In this document: positions 44,780 to 57,600 of the stretch, piece after piece
Layout of the letters: each line of letters opens with the position of its first letter
Numbering within the stretch: position 1 is the first letter of the stretch
Assembly: GCA_034509755.1 (NCBI GenBank)
Contig: CM067543.1
Coordinates: forward strand, 51,764,653-51,828,652
Reading direction: 5' to 3'
DNA: 64,000 nucleotides
From: Anisodus tanguticus
Taxonomy: Eukaryota; Streptophyta; Magnoliopsida; Solanales; Solanaceae
The notes under the pieces: generated by a model
The model's input: the letters and a program-made list of their open reading frames with translations, nothing else
What the model was told of the DNA's origin: nothing
The model's database searches: none
Translations under genes and position numbers: made by a program

Positions 44780-45530
44780 CTATGGGTAGTACTAGTACCA
44801 AGCTTGCAAGAAGACAAAAAGTAATCACAGATACTCGTATAGTTGACTCTCCTCTTGAGGTTAATGTTCGATATACACCTACTGACGGGGATCCTCTTCC
44901 TGATCCCACTTTATATCGTTCAGTTGTAGGGAGTCTGGTGTACCTCACCATTACTCGCCCTGACATTGCATATGCTGTTCACATTCTCGCCGCCTTGTTT
45001 GCTCTCCTACATCCGTACATTGGGCCGTGCGAGCTATGTGTATTCTTCGCTATCTTCGAGGAACGATTTATCGAGTCTCTTGTTTCCATCGACCTCATCC
45101 TTGGAGCTTCGTGCATTTTCTGATGCAGATTGGGCTGGTGACCTAACTGATCGGAAATCAACTACTGGTTATTGTGTATTTTTAGGAGATTCACTCATCT
45201 CATGGAAAGTAAGAAACAAGATGTGGTTTCTCGCTCTTCAACTGAGGTAGAGTATCGTGCTATGGCTTCTACTACGTGTGAGATTGTATGGTTACGTCGG
45301 TTATTGGTTGATATGGGTGTCTGTCTTTCTTCACCAACACCGATGTATTGTGATAATAAGAGTTCTATTCGATTGCGCACAACACATACGTCTTTCATGA
45401 ACGTACCAAGCATATTGAGATTGATTGTCATATTATTCGATATCATCTTCAGCAGCGCACTCTATCCTTGCCATTTGTCTCATCTTCGATGCAACTTGCA
45501 GATTTCTTCACAAAGGCGCATACCTTAAAG
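44780..45530 (+). pseudogene. Ty1/copia reverse transcriptase/RNase H C-terminus
   Basis: Diagnostic copia motifs follow each other across frameshifts: LYRSVVGSLVYLTITRPDIAYAVH (44910-44985), SDADWAGD and DRKSTTGYCVFLGDSLISW (45115-45210), SKKQDVVSRSSTEVEYRAMAS (45205-45270), EIVWLRRLLVDMG and MYCDNKSSI (45280-45365). At least two frameshifts are present. Gag, protease, integrase and the RT catalytic part are missing, so only the 3' end of the element remains. Confidence 0.88.
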
Positions 45531-45589
45531 CGTCACCGGTTCTTTCTTGGCAAACTCTCGATGCTTCTGTCTACACCATTGCGAGTTTG

Positions 45590-45830
45590 AGAGGAGATAT
45601 TAGCATTTGCTTTTGTCCCACATTGGAAAAACACATTTGTATCTCATGTAATAGACCCTATATAAAGGGCTTTACTTGCTTTTCTTTTACTTGCACTTTT
45701 AGCTCTCAAGAATAGTATTATTTTATTATCTTGTTATTGCTTTGTAAGAATTCATGTTATGAATAAAAGACTTTCATGAATTCTATCAATAATTACAAAA
45801 TATACGGAGAATAGTCGGAGAATATTCGCT
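45590..45830 (+). mobile_element. Probable copia 3' LTR
   Basis: After the RNase H remnant comes a purine-rich gagaggagat, then a non-coding segment with tcccacattgg (a motif common at the start of solanaceous copia LTRs), a TATA-like ctatataaaggg at about 45658-45670, and an AATAAA-like signal near 45765. The termini and target duplication are not clear. Confidence 0.5.
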
Positions 45831-46267
45831 AATAAAAAAAAAAGTCAATCTTATGATTTGTAATAATCTGGCAAAACTTGAAACTCTTAGCATTATAAAC
45901 TCTAATGTAATAGGTAGTAGCCTAATAGTATTAAATGTTAACTCTAATGTCGCAACTGGTAGTAATGACTTGAATGTAGTAGCAGGAAGTAGCGACTTGC
46001 ATGTAATGGCTACTTAACCTTTTATAAGTAAATACAATCATTTTCAACAAAAAAAAGAAGCTAAATATACTAAAGTTTTTGGCACTATGAAAAATAAGAA
46101 GTTTGGCACTCTAAGAGTGGTCCAACTTATATTCAATATAGAAAAGTTGAACTTTAGCATTTGAAATATTTTTTTGATTCAACCATCCGATTTTTGAATT
46201 CAACTTGTCCAGTTAATAAAGAATCACGTTGAGTGGGGGACGAATCATTCCAATAAAAAGAGATTTT

Positions 46268-46495
46268 AATTCACGCAATTAAATTCAAAATATTTGTTTA
46301 AGGATTGATGGATTTCACCTATTTTATCGCATGTTTCGTGATTCACGTAAATGAACTCAAAATATTTGTTTAATGATTGAGGGATTCCAACTATTTCACT
46401 ACAAGTCTCGTAATTCATATAGTTGAACTCAAAATATTTATTTAAAAATTAAAAAATTCTAGCTATTTCACCATATTTTCTCGTGATTCAATTGA
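46268..46495. repeat. Degenerate 70-80 bp tandem repeat
   Basis: At least three units share cg(t/c)gattca(c)-ta/aaa, then (t)gaactcaaaatatttgttta, then gattga(g)ggatt, and (c)ctatttca/tcgc. The core caaaatattt occurs at about 46287, 46358 and 46430, a spacing of about 71 bp. No gene is involved. Confidence 0.65.
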
Positions 46496-46566
46496 GATAT
46501 AACCTAACATTATATCATTTCACGAGTCTAAAGAACCTAAGTGCTCATCTAAGTCAGTTTCCTCAT

Positions 46567-47186
46567 GAACATGTTAGTTCTATAGTTTCAAAATTACTGT
46601 TTATTCCTCCAACAATAGCAAAGTGAACATTACTAGTCCATATAAACTAAGTGCTCATCTAAGTCCAACTACGGATGCAATTTAAACTATTGAATTTATG
46701 TGAACTTAATAATTTTTGTCCAAATCTTTTATCTGTACTAAAAAAATTATATATTTATTTATAAATTAAGTTATTATTGTATATTAACTTACCATCGTTA
46801 TAGCAAAGTCTTTTCTGATTACGGGTGACAAACGAATGTCTAGTTTGAAAGATATGGGTAGTTTACACTCTGATGGTACTGATGCATTCTCATTTGTCCT
46901 TACACATCCCCACTCCCCCAAGCAAAAAAGTAATGTGGCACCGGCTATGATGATCACACGATGGACATTATTTCAAATTCTTACGCTTCAACTTAATCGA
47001 AATCAGTGTTTTCAAAAATGTTTTTGAGGCGAATTTCGAAGCGCGTCATATAAAAACACTCCCGAATGCAAACGAAAGAGGTAGAACCAATTCGGGACAC
47101 CTATCTAATGAACAATTGAACATGTTAGATTACTCTATAGTTACAAAATTACTATATTTATTCCTCCCACAAGAGCAAAGTGAAAA
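46567..47186. repeat. 60-70 bp direct repeat pair flanking an AT-rich segment
   Basis: The sequence from catgttag through ctatagtt(t/a)caaaattact to tttattcctcc and gcaaagtgaa occurs at 46567-46628 and again at 47119-47186, about 550 bp apart, with small indels. The right copy lies at the start of an open frame (47116). Confidence 0.7.
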
Positions 47187-47397
47187 TAGGGAAAAGTCAA
47201 AGAGGAAAAGGTGTGGAGAATTGTTAACAATTATTGCATCAACCTGCTGCTTATTGGGACTCGCACTTTCTGCTAATGCTATTCAAGATCTGCCCACAAT
47301 AGAACAAAACCAAAAAGTATCCTTCAATTATTTTATGTTTTGCACACTTCCCATTGCTCATCTTATTCTTTTATCCTATTGGTGGAGAGCCAGCTAA
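47116..47397 (+). CDS. Hypothetical small membrane protein, uncertain
   Basis: A 93-codon open frame. Residues about 35-55 (LLTIIASTCCLLGLALS) and 70-90 (FNYFMFCTLPIAHLILLSYWW) could span a membrane, with a basic, charged stretch before the first. I do not recognise a family. It begins within a repeated segment and sits in a TE-rich spacer, without visible splice context or a clear promoter. It may be chance coding. Confidence 0.2.
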   Translation: MNMLDYSIVTKLLYLFLPQEQSENREKSKRKRCGELLTIIASTCCLLGLALSANAIQDLPTIEQNQKVSFNYFMFCTLPIAHLILLSYWWRAS

Positions 47398-47794
47398 AAA
47401 CAGTACAAGCAAAGATAGCTTCAAACTTCAAACCCACAAGGCTAAAAAGTGGCATATAAGTACTCTTTTCGTATTTTATATGGTGTCTTGATATTTATTT
47501 TAATACTCGATTAATTTAAATTCGCATCGTATAAGGTTTAATAAAAAATAAAATACTCTCTGAAATATTTTTTTCACTATAAAGACTTAATTTTAAGGTG
47601 AAAGGATCATAATAATTACTCCACAACTCTTAGGGTCGATCATTGATTAGGTTTATGCAAATGTTAGTAATGTACAAATTAGTTGTGCATGAATTAATTT
47701 ATGGCTTAGTTTTTCATGTATTGCTAATTTATGTATTAATTGTTCCATCTTGTACCCTATACAAGATAATATATAAATTGACTCAGAACTTATA

Positions 47795-48038
47795 CTCCCT
47801 CCGACCTAGTTTATGTGACACTCTAGCTCTTTACTTTTAGTTAGTAAAAAAAAGAACGATATTTTTATATATTTAGTAACATTTAACTTTAAAATATTCA
47901 TTTTATCCTTAATGAGATGATTTACAGCTATATATATATTTATGATTCATTTTAAACCACAAGTTTTAAAAAATTTTCTTTTTTCTTAGACACATGTCCA
48001 GTCGAACATAATCACATAAATTAGGACGAAGGAAGAAG
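47795..48038. mobile_element. Stowaway-like MITE
   Basis: Flanking TA dinucleotides lie at 47793-47794 and 48039-48040. The left end starts ctccctccgacctag and the right end is its approximate inverted complement (ttaggacgaaggaagaag). The 244-bp AT-rich body has no coding frame. Confidence 0.75.
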
Positions 48039-48477
48039 TACATGTTTTATATTTTATGCAGGATTGCGAACTGATAACCAAATGCTCAATCATTGCTTCA
48101 GATTTCGACAAACTCAGCAGTATAATATCTAAAGGCTGTTATTGAGCATTACTGGAGGGAATCCCATCCCATGCAGGGATGCTACCAAATAGTACTACAA
48201 GGAACCAACTGAGGTTTATGTTGACACCACTCTGCTTATTTTACTAGGTGGTGGATATTAAAAAGGAAAAGGAAAACAAGCAAAGCTCCAAAATTTTTGA
48301 AGGGTTATATACGAATATTCGTGAAATTTGACAATTCTTGGAGGGATAGAGAAAAATTGATTGGCTAACAAAAAAAAAAGGGATGATCTTTCTATCTTAG
48401 TGTATGTTGATCTCGAAATGTTACATGAAGACTTTGAAGTCGTTTGGTCTAGAAGCAAATTATGTGAGATTAATAAT

Positions 48478-48648
48478 ATAATTAAACTTTTTTATAATAA
48501 CGTCGTTTGTTTGGATATTTTTTTATTATTATAATGAAATGCTATTATAGATAATATATAATATGACATAATATGAAAAATCTGCTTTAATTTTTTTTTA
48601 TCGTTATAATAAAATATTGTTATAGAATAATTGAGAGGTTTGGCTATA
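48478..48648. mobile_element. Degenerate Emigrant-like MITE
   Basis: It has the same internal order as the well-preserved element at 52019-52199: aactt(c)t-tataa, cgtcgtttgt, aatgaaatgctattatagata, aatatgacataatatgaaaaatc, and ttataataaaatattgttatag. Both termini are eroded. Confidence 0.65.
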
Positions 48649-48800
48649 CAATATTATTATGAAGAGATTGCAGTATAGAGATTAGTGATATATGAATTGT
48701 AATGGGGGATAACAACACAGAGATCGTAGGGTAGGGATTACTGAGCAATTTTAATGCTGGAATTATTATACAAATATGGCAACGTATAGATTATTTATTA

Positions 48801-49044
48801 CTCCCTACATTTCAATATGTTCTTCTTAGTTTGATTAAACACATAATTTAATAAAATACATACTTTTAAATCTTGTGATCTTAATTTAAAGATATGTATA
48901 ATATACCAAAATTCATTTTAATTTTGTGGTCTTGAACACGCCAGGTGTGATGTTAAAACTAAACAATTGTCAAATTAGGAAATAGATATTCTTTTTGAAA
49001 CGACTAAAAAGGAAACTATGACAAATAAATTAAAATAAATGAAG
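48801..49044. mobile_element. Stowaway-like MITE
   Basis: TA at 48799-48800 and 49045-49046. Left end ctccctacatttcaata; right end (aaaataaatgaag) is a weak inverted match. It is AT-rich, 244 bp, and the inside resembles the elements at 47795 and 55642 (tcttgtgatct and aggaaatagatattctttttg-type blocks). Confidence 0.65.
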
Positions 49045-49515
49045 TATTGAATGATTAGTTTGTTGTAATTAAAAATAAGTATATAAGGTATATTTTTTAA
49101 AATACGTTTCTATCTTTTAATAAAATAGAATATTGGTGTTACAATATACACGGTTGTTTTTGTTCTTTAATACTAGCTTTAATTTATACATTTCTTATTC
49201 CAACATATTTTATTTCGCATATAATTACGGGAGCCTTTATGTTTTTGGTGTTTTAGAGCAATTTTCTTATAATTATTTTACTCTAACTTGTATGTCATTT
49301 TGCAATATAAAATTTAATGGTTTATATCATTATGTACACATTTCGTTATACCAAGATAGTTTATGATTTCTCATAGTTTTGTTTCTTCTTAGTTTTCATA
49401 ATTTCAGATGTATTTTATATATTCTAACCTATTTTCTTAAATTATATTTCTATTTTAAAAATATTTAACTAAAAAACTCTACCGTATTAGTTTGCTACAA
49501 TTACTTTTCTTTATA

Positions 49516-49810
49516 TAGACTTGGACAATCTTCACCCTCCAAGTTAAAAGTCCACATCGGATATGGATGGGAGCATGGACTCCTTATGGACATGAACAAT
49601 CCTCACCCTACAAGCTAACTTTTGGGGTTGAGTTATACCAAAGATCCATTTTTTACATGGTATCAGAGTCAGACCCATTTCAATTCTTTGTTCAACGATG
49701 TTAGGCCTCCGGATATGGAATGAGAACATAAACTCCTTATATGGACTTTGACAATATTCACCCTACAAGCTAGCTTTTGGGGTTGAGTTAGACCCAAGAT
49801 CTATTCCTTC
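49516..49810 (+). mobile_element. TRIM-like retrotransposon remnant
   Basis: An LTR-like stretch ends in aca at 49657, followed at once by TGGTATCAGAGTC, the binding site for initiator tRNA-Met. About 40 bp later a second LTR starts TGTTAGGCC at 49699 and repeats the words cctacaagcta(a/g)cttttggggttgag of the first. The left end is rearranged. It is the same kind of element as at 1644-1850. Confidence 0.7.
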
Positions 49811-49862
49811 AGTTTGCCTGGACGTCTTTATTTTCGTCAATTTTATCTAACATCCTTGTGCT

Positions 49863-49918
49863 TTCTCTTGAGCCGGGGGTCTTTCGGAAACATCTACCTT
49901 CCAAGATAGGGGTAATTT
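49863..49918 (+). mobile_element. Partial tail-family copy
   Basis: Only the 5' half is present: ctcttgagccgggggtcttt, cggaaacatctaccttcc and aagataggggtaa. It is followed by T-rich DNA and not by the usual (TTG)n end, so the 3' half is deleted. Confidence 0.6.
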
Positions 49919-50870
49919 TTTTTACTGGTCATTGATTCTTGACTACCTTCCAACTCTATCAGATCTACCTCTCGTGTAAAGAATAGTATTTGTTGGTAAA
50001 TCTTCACTCACACATGATATTTACACTAAATCATATTAAATAACTATGATTAAGTTGTGTAATAAAATAAAAATATATGGTATTAATTAACATGACTAAG
50101 TGAGAAAATTTATGCATAAATACATATCATTGACTGTATTTTATGAAAAAAAACTAAAACAACAAAAAATTAGCCCAAACTGAATGAGAGAATGAGACCC
50201 AAACAATATTTTCTGCAACACACGAGAAATGCTAGAAGACATGTGTGAATGACATTTAAAGAGACTCTCAAATAAATGTTAAATTGGCTAAATCATTAGC
50301 TATCAAATTAGCCTTCATGTAAATATAGACAATAGACCACCTAATTCTTAGTTAAGAGGTGACAAATACGGTTGATAATATCTCCCTTCCGATGAGGCGC
50401 AATTCTTTTCGGCCGCAATATATGAATTACACTAGCATTATCAATTTGTAAAGCAACTCATCACCACTCTCATATCATTATCTATTAATTTGATATAAAT
50501 ATTAAGTGATGCAAAGTTAAAGGTCAGAAGGAGACTCTCTTTCCTTTCACCCTAAAATCACAATATATATATATATAAATTAACTTTTTAAATATGTATG
50601 AATGTGGTGTAATGAATGGTGTGCTTTTATGAAAAATCCTCGGTAGAAAATGCTTTTCTCAAATAGGCAATACTTGGCGAATTCACATATAATAACATTT
50701 TAATATAGATATAGGACACCAGTGAAAAAAAAGTTTCTTGAAAATAGATAAACGTCAAGTCCTGGGTCTCAACTTTAATATAAGTAAAATCATTGGTCTA
50801 AAATCTTCAAATTTATTTCTCTTTTTGCATCAAAGAAAAAGATAAAACTAGATAAAGAAAAAAAACTTCA
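49919..50870. other. Upstream region of the DUF3755 gene
   Basis: AT-rich DNA without a recognised gene or repeat, including a short (TA)n run near 50565. Core promoter elements could not be assigned. The CT-rich leader begins at about 50875. Confidence 0.4.
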
Positions 50871-50874
50871 ACAA

Positions 50875-51657
50875 GATTTCCCCTTTTTCTTTTCTGTCAC
50901 TTCTCTTTCTCTCTGTACGTCCACTAATAACATACACTACTACTATTTCTTAGATTCTTCGATGTTGGGTTTTTATTCTTTAGCAAATATCTCGGTTCAA
51001 CAAATGTAATTTTATTAACAAAGGTACAAAGTCCCAAGTGGGTTTTTAGTCTTGAAGGGTACTTTCATCTTGTTCAAGGAGTCTTGGTGAAAATGTGTAG
51101 TCTTTTGTATAATTTTGTGTATTTTACAACCTCTTTTACCTAACTGGAAAAAAGAGAGAAACCCCATATAAAGTTTGGATTTTTATTTGGGTTCTTGAAG
51201 CTTTGATTCTAGTTTTGCTTTTCTTGATTGTTATGTAGCTCTGGGTGGATTTAGGAGGTTAGTGAATTGTATTGGTTCTGTATAAATTTGTGTATTTCAA
51301 GAATCACAGATAAAGTTTGGGTTTTTATTTGGGTTCCTGAAGCTCTGAGTGTAGTTTTGTTGTTTTTGTAGTTGTTATGTAGCTTTGGATGGATTAAGGG
51401 GTTTAGTGAATTGTCTTGGTACTGTATAATTTTGTGTATTGCAAGAACCCCAGATAAAGTTTGGGTTTTTATTTTGCACCTGAAGGTAGCGGCTGCGGGT
51501 TCCGTTGTCATAAAAAAAGTTTGGGTTTTTATTTGGGTTTTTGAAGCTCTGATTGTAGTTTTGTTTTTTCTAGTTGTTATGTAGCTTTGGGTGGATTAAG
51601 GGGTTTAGTGAATTTTCTTGGAAATACTTGAATAAAGTTAAATGCTTTAGTGAAGTA
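50875..51657 (+). promoter_or_regulatory. Long leader of the DUF3755 gene with internal tandem repeats
   Basis: A pyrimidine-rich stretch (about 50876-50930) typical of plant 5' UTRs opens the leader. From about 51164 to 51630 come three direct copies of a 140-180 bp unit. Each has agtttgg(g)ttttta, tgaagct(c/t)tga and gttatgtagct(c/t)tg followed by gtttagtgaatt. No in-frame coding was recognised in it. Part of it may be spliced out. Confidence 0.5.
51164..51630. repeat. Tandem repeat in the leader, three units, with SINE scrap in the third
   Basis: The units begin at about 51164, 51309 and 51451. The third carries an insert of about 50 bp that includes ggtagcggctgcgggttcc, which is the 3' core of the SINE at 54215-54296, followed by an A-rich run and a repeat of agtttgggttttta. 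Unit 3 therefore took in a SINE end. Confidence 0.8.
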
Positions 51658-54600
51658 ATGGCTGCAGAGAATTCAAGGTTTCACCAGCAAGCTTTATCTT
51701 CCCAGATGATGTTGATGAGTAATTACTATACTCATCTTGGAATGAATTTCGATGTAAATAATAGCGGTGTAGGAGGAGGAGGAGGGATGTTGTTTTCGGG
51801 GAACCCAACGATGATAAACAACAATAACACTAGTAGCAATAGCCAAAGTCTAAGAACTAGTCAGTATGGAAGTTGTTCAGATTCTTTTCTTATAGATACA
51901 GTGCCAGGGCTCAAGCATGATACCGGGATAGCGGTTGAGTGGACGGTCGAGGAACAATACAAACTCGATGAAGGACTTATGAAGTAGGTAGTTTATTTCG
52001 GGTCTCTGAATGAATATACAGTCAAACTTCTCTATAACGGCGCCTTTTGTCCCAATATGTTTTGGTTGTTACAACGAAATGTTGTTATATAGAATATGTA
52101 ATATAACATAACATAACATAAAAATCGGTTCCAAAGAGAACTTGGCCGTTATAGTGAGATGTTGTTATAGAGAATGACTGTTATAGAGAAGTCTGACTGT
52201 AGATGCTGAGATATTTTTGTCACAAATATGTATATCCTTGTGTATGTATTTGACATTCAATTTTTCTTTTTTTGATAATAGGTTTGCTAATGAACCACGT
52301 ATAATGAAATATATTAAGATTGCGTCCACACTCCGCGAAAAAAATGTGCGTGATGTTGCACTGAGATGTAGGTGGATCACGGTGAGCTACCGAGGCTGTT
52401 TAATATCTATCAATTGCTTGACAGCATTTATCTTTCATTTCTGTTGTGGAAGCTATTTCTGATAAATTATTTTCCTTTCATTTGTCCGAAGCATTTTTTG
52501 TCATAGTTGATGCTTATTAAGAAAGAGTTTCTTACATCTTTAGTGCTTGTTTGTCAGAGAAAGCGAAGGAAACAAGAAGACTATAGTTTGGTGAAGAAGC
52601 TGAAAGATAGGAAGGTGTGCCATGATCTACTTTTCTTTTTATTTCATATGGTTTACGAATTGCTTTGATTTGCTTATCCGAGTCCTTAAAGTCTAGACTG
52701 ATCAAACATAGTGAGTTATTTATTTATCATTTCTTGAATCTGGGAGTTTTTGGGTACTGTTGATTGTAACTTTTATGTCTGCAGTTTCTTAGTCATGGTA
52801 GTTTAAATAAATGTGCATGCTGACAAATGTATTTTTACTATGCTGAGTTTCCGACCAAGTACTATAGCTTATCTACCTATGTGACATCTTTATTTCCAGC
52901 TTAAGGCAGATAGAAAGTTTGATAAGATCGGAGAGAATTTTATGTGAAGGAGATAAAGAGGATAAGACTTTTCATGCAGCGCAATGGAGCGAAATAACTA
53001 AGATACAGGAGGAGGGGAGTTTAGGGATAAAAGTTTGATATTGCAAAGCAAGAGTTTATTATATACTGGTAGAGATATTGCCGGGTTCCAATGACCTTTA
53101 GAAACAGGTGATCCGAGTTAAATATGCAAAGCTGATCGTTGGTGCAGAACCAGTAATATTCACATTAAGTTGTATTATGGAAGAATGCGAGGAAGCTGTG
53201 GGAGGAAACAAAGTTGTTTCAACTAAAGTTCTGGCATGATACTCAGATAGGACACATTCGCCTTAAAGTTCAATATCCAGAACTGTTCAGTTTTACCGGG
53301 AAACTAATGCTAGCATTGCACAGTACAAAACAGATCTTGCTGGGAGATAGCTTTCAGATGGAATTGCGAGGATTGGATGGTTGAGAAGATGGGCCAGCTT
53401 CCTGGAAACTGGAAGACACAAATGTTCTACTAGAAGGGACGAATACTCTGAGATGGAAACACTAAAAGGATTGAAAGTTCATTGCAGCATGGAGTATGGG
53501 GTTCTTTCTTATAAGTTTATCTCTTCATCAAACATCTCCTCGATTTATTTATTTGGATGATTATCTGGAGGAAGAAAGCACCTCTTAAGGTGGTTGGATA
53601 TTGTTGGATTGCCACATTTGATGCTTGTTTGACACAATTAACTTTGCAGAAGATAGGATTTTAATGTGTAGTAGGTATAATAAGTGTGAGATTTATGGTG
53701 TAGATACAAGCCATCTGTTGCTACATAGCTAGTGGCGAGGCAGCTATGGGATTTGTTTCTGAACGTCGAGGGGTTGATTGAGTGATAGTTTAAAAAGATG
53801 AATGATATTGGCTGCCTAAGGCTGAAGGAGGTTTTCTTAGTCTATACAGGAAAGGAGGTGAGAAAACAAAGAGGAGCATATATTATTAACATACCAGCTT
53901 GCCCTTTTTTTCGGGTGATTTGGAAGGAGAGAAACCAGAGGTATTTGAAGAGAAAGCTGAATCAGTAGAAAAACTTAAATACAAATGCCTGTACTCTTTT
54001 GGCATTTTGGTGTAACTAGTTAAATGCATATGAATTAGATATTCTTATAGGTTTCCCAGCCCCTTTCGAGATTAATTGGGAGCTGAGTTTTTGCAACTGT
54101 ACATTTTCATCACCTACTTGATGCTGGCTTTTAATAAATAAATTCTGTCTAAAATGAAATCCACTAGGCAGGTCTCTTATCAAATGTGAAATGTTCTTTT
54201 TACATCTCCTGTGTGGTTTGCGGGCGATTGCACTAGGAGCGGGGTTAACCTAGAGCGCACCCAAAGGGTAGCGGCTGCGGGTTCCCTAGTTTACACATGT
54301 GAAATGTTCTTGTCGAGTTATTTTATAACTGTTAAGTCAGTATAGTTGCTTACTCACACCAGCTATTAAGCATTTAAGTCTCTTTCTTGATAGGTGAAAA
54401 TTTGTTAATGAAGAAGAAGAGGGTGCAATCTGTATAAGCTGAAATCTAATGGACTTTAACAACACCAGTGACAACACTTAAATCAATTTTGAAAGAGAAA
54501 CTACCTCCTCCGTGTATTTCTAGTGTGATTCAACTTTAGAGAACTTAATCATTTATTCAAAAAGGACTTTTTTAGTTTATACTCATACAACTGTTGCTAG

Positions 54601-57600
54601 ACCAAAGAAAGTTCTTTCTGCCTTGCCTATAAAAAAAGTTCTTACCTGTCTTGCCAGGTCTTTTGGGACTTTGAAATTATACCTTCCTGCTGTTACATAG
54701 AGAAACTTTGCTGGTGCTAATGGGTGGGAGGGTAGGGGCGGGTGGATTTTGTCATTTCTTCTCTTTACTAAGACATCACCTTTTTGTTATTAATGGGAAG
54801 GAGCAATAGGGTTGTCTGCATCTAGTAGAATATGCTAATTAGTTTTGCCTCTGCTGCAGGAAAATTTCTGAATGGTCAATGAACTAATAAATTCTACTTT
54901 TAGGAACCGAATTACTTTACGAAGTTCACCTGTTCTGCCCTAGTTTCAGTATGTCATGACATTAATCACTAATCATCTCTTTATGCATGTCTTTTGGTAT
55001 GTCTCTACCTACCTACATATTTCCTTATGCATATTTTATCACATTTTTTGAGAAAGAACATTACATTTTTCACGCTTCTTCAGGATAAATCAGCTGAAAT
55101 GTCCTCAAAGAGTAGTGCATCTGCTTCACTTATGAGCTTGGCTCCATACTCCCTCTCCATGAGTCATCATGGCCACGGTGATGTTTTGTCATCAGGAGGT
55201 TAGTCTCACCTGTTTATCAGTAGGAACCTATTCTTCTCCATTTTCTGTTTTTCCAGGAAACAAAGTTGTAATGTGATCTCTCAAAATAAATAGCTGTTTC
55301 CTGAAATTGACTTAAATAATGTTACTTCAATTATCTTGTGACAGATAATTGCTTACCTAATAATACCTAATGCGACTAAATAATGTTTCTGGTTAAAAGT
55401 GTATGTGTTATTCATTCTGGTATCAGATGAACAGCATTCTGCTATAGTAAAAATATATAAATATCATTTCATTAAGCTTCTCTTTTATTCTGTGATAAAA
55501 TTGACAACAATTTTTTCAATTAGTTATTTGGCTTCAACTAGGGAAAAAAATCAATTATACTAACAAGGGACCTTGTATGAAAAAGACGAGGACAATTCTT
55601 TTTGTTAATATGTTTGAGATTGGTAGAAAGAAAAAATATTACTCCCTCCGTCCCAATTTATACGATGTAGTTTGACTGAGCACGAAGTTTAAGAAATAAA
55701 GTAAGACTTCTGAATCTTGTGATCTAAAACAAGCCAAAAATATTAGCGTGGCTATACATCATCTCGCTAAGCGTAAAATGTTAAGTTTAAAGTTAAATTA
55801 TTGCCAAATAAGAAAATGTGTCATTCTTTTTGGAACTGGCTAAAAAGGAAAGTCTGTCATATAAATTGGGATAGAGGGAGTAACTCTTAATTTGATATGC
55901 CTGTGTGAAATTTCACTTTATGTGTTATTACAAATCAAAGAAAATCTCCATTTTGTACTTGGCTCCTTTGTTTGAATGCGAGAAGCTCTCAAGCGCACTA
56001 AGCACGTGGCCTATGGACTCCTTGGTCCTTTCGTTAATAATAACATGAACATGTTATCCAGCAGATGTACTCCCAAAATTCCCAGAACATCTTATTCTTC
56101 TGCTAATGCCATTGTGAAATTCTTATGTGTTTTTGTTTTTTTATCTTGAGTTGTTTCATGCAGCATCGCCTCTAATTGTCTAACTGGGGTTTTTGGTTGC
56201 TTAGCAGAACTACTTAGAACAAGGCGTCTATTGGAAGAAAATAATCATGCACTTAACAGAATTTCAGCTAACCTCTCAACGCTCAAGGTATTAATCTCAA
56301 TCTCTTGTTTATAGAGTGAAACTTATGAACTAATTAAAGGCGTCTATTTATATGTATGTTTCTTCCAAATTGATGATGAAACAAGGGGTCAATATTGGAT
56401 GGTGGACGAGGATATGCGTGCAATCAGGAAGAAGCCTTTGCCAGCAACTATCAAGGCACAAATGGGCGAATAGAATTACTCAATACTGGTATAACAACAG
56501 TCAAACACCTGGTACTGTTACCATCTCAAAAAAAAGTTAATACCTGGTGGAAGTCGTGCTCTGGATCCCGAAAAGATGGAATGTTCACTTAGCCAAACAG
56601 GTGTAGAAAACGTGTCTAGGCCATGTCACAATGGGTTGGATAATGCCTGAGGGTAATTGTGAGATAAGAAATATCATCTTATTAAATGGGAATAGTTGAT
56701 TAAGCCAATGAATAAAGGAAGGTTTGGTGTCGAAAAACCTTTCAAAACACAATATTGATTGTTTAAGAAGTGGCAGGAAATAGAATAACAGTTGGTGTTA
56801 GTAGGGAGGTAGGTTGCAAAAGAGCGGTGGTGGTGCTCGAAAACTGTTGCAACCTTACATGGTGTAAGTCTCTGGATAAAAAGATAAGGCAGCTAGAGGT
56901 GTTCGAAAATATGTTAGATCTGGAATAGAATGTAAAATTTTGGGCAGATTGTTGGTTAGGTATGTTGCATTGAGGGCGAATATTTGTAACACATCAAAAT
57001 TTGCCTCTTTTCTGGAGGCTGTGATTGGTTAGAACATTTCCTCTGCAGAACTTTATACCATTATATGAAAAAAAATCTCCCCAAAGAATGACCACAGTTT
57101 GGACATAGAGTTTTTCAGCGCTTGTAATGATTGGAAGGTGACAATAGTAAGTCAGCTATGTCAATAAAACACGGGTTTGATTGTATAGGCCCTAATGCGC
57201 ATGGACGGGAAAAAAAGTTGAAAGATTCACAGTTAAATTGTTCTATTCCCTAGTGGGTGGGCCCCGACAAATGGTCAGCCATTCCGCTGAAAATTAAATG
57301 GAAGCTACGGCCTTCCTGGAGGTAATTAGTTGAACAACATTTCTGGAACCAGTCCTTAATTTTGATAACCACAAAATAAAGAAGAGTTGTGCCATAGATA
57401 TTTCACGTGTGGGTGGGATGGTGATCAGTCAACCATCTCTTTATATTGGCAGCGGAGGAATTCCGGTGTAGATCTTTTTGGATGTTCAAGGTGGAATGGG
57501 TCATGCCAAAGCCAGTGATTTATTTTCGATGTGCATCGCAAGAAAATGTTTGGGGCAACTAGAAGATTTCTGCCTGGGAAAGGAAAGGAACAAGAGGTGC

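Noticed and set aside
51574..51987. Longer N-terminus for the DUF3755 protein starting at 51574
   Set aside because: The upstream in-frame part is translated leader repeat (MLCSFGWIKGFSEF), repeated at 51372; the start at 51658 (MAAENSRF) looks like the real N-terminus.
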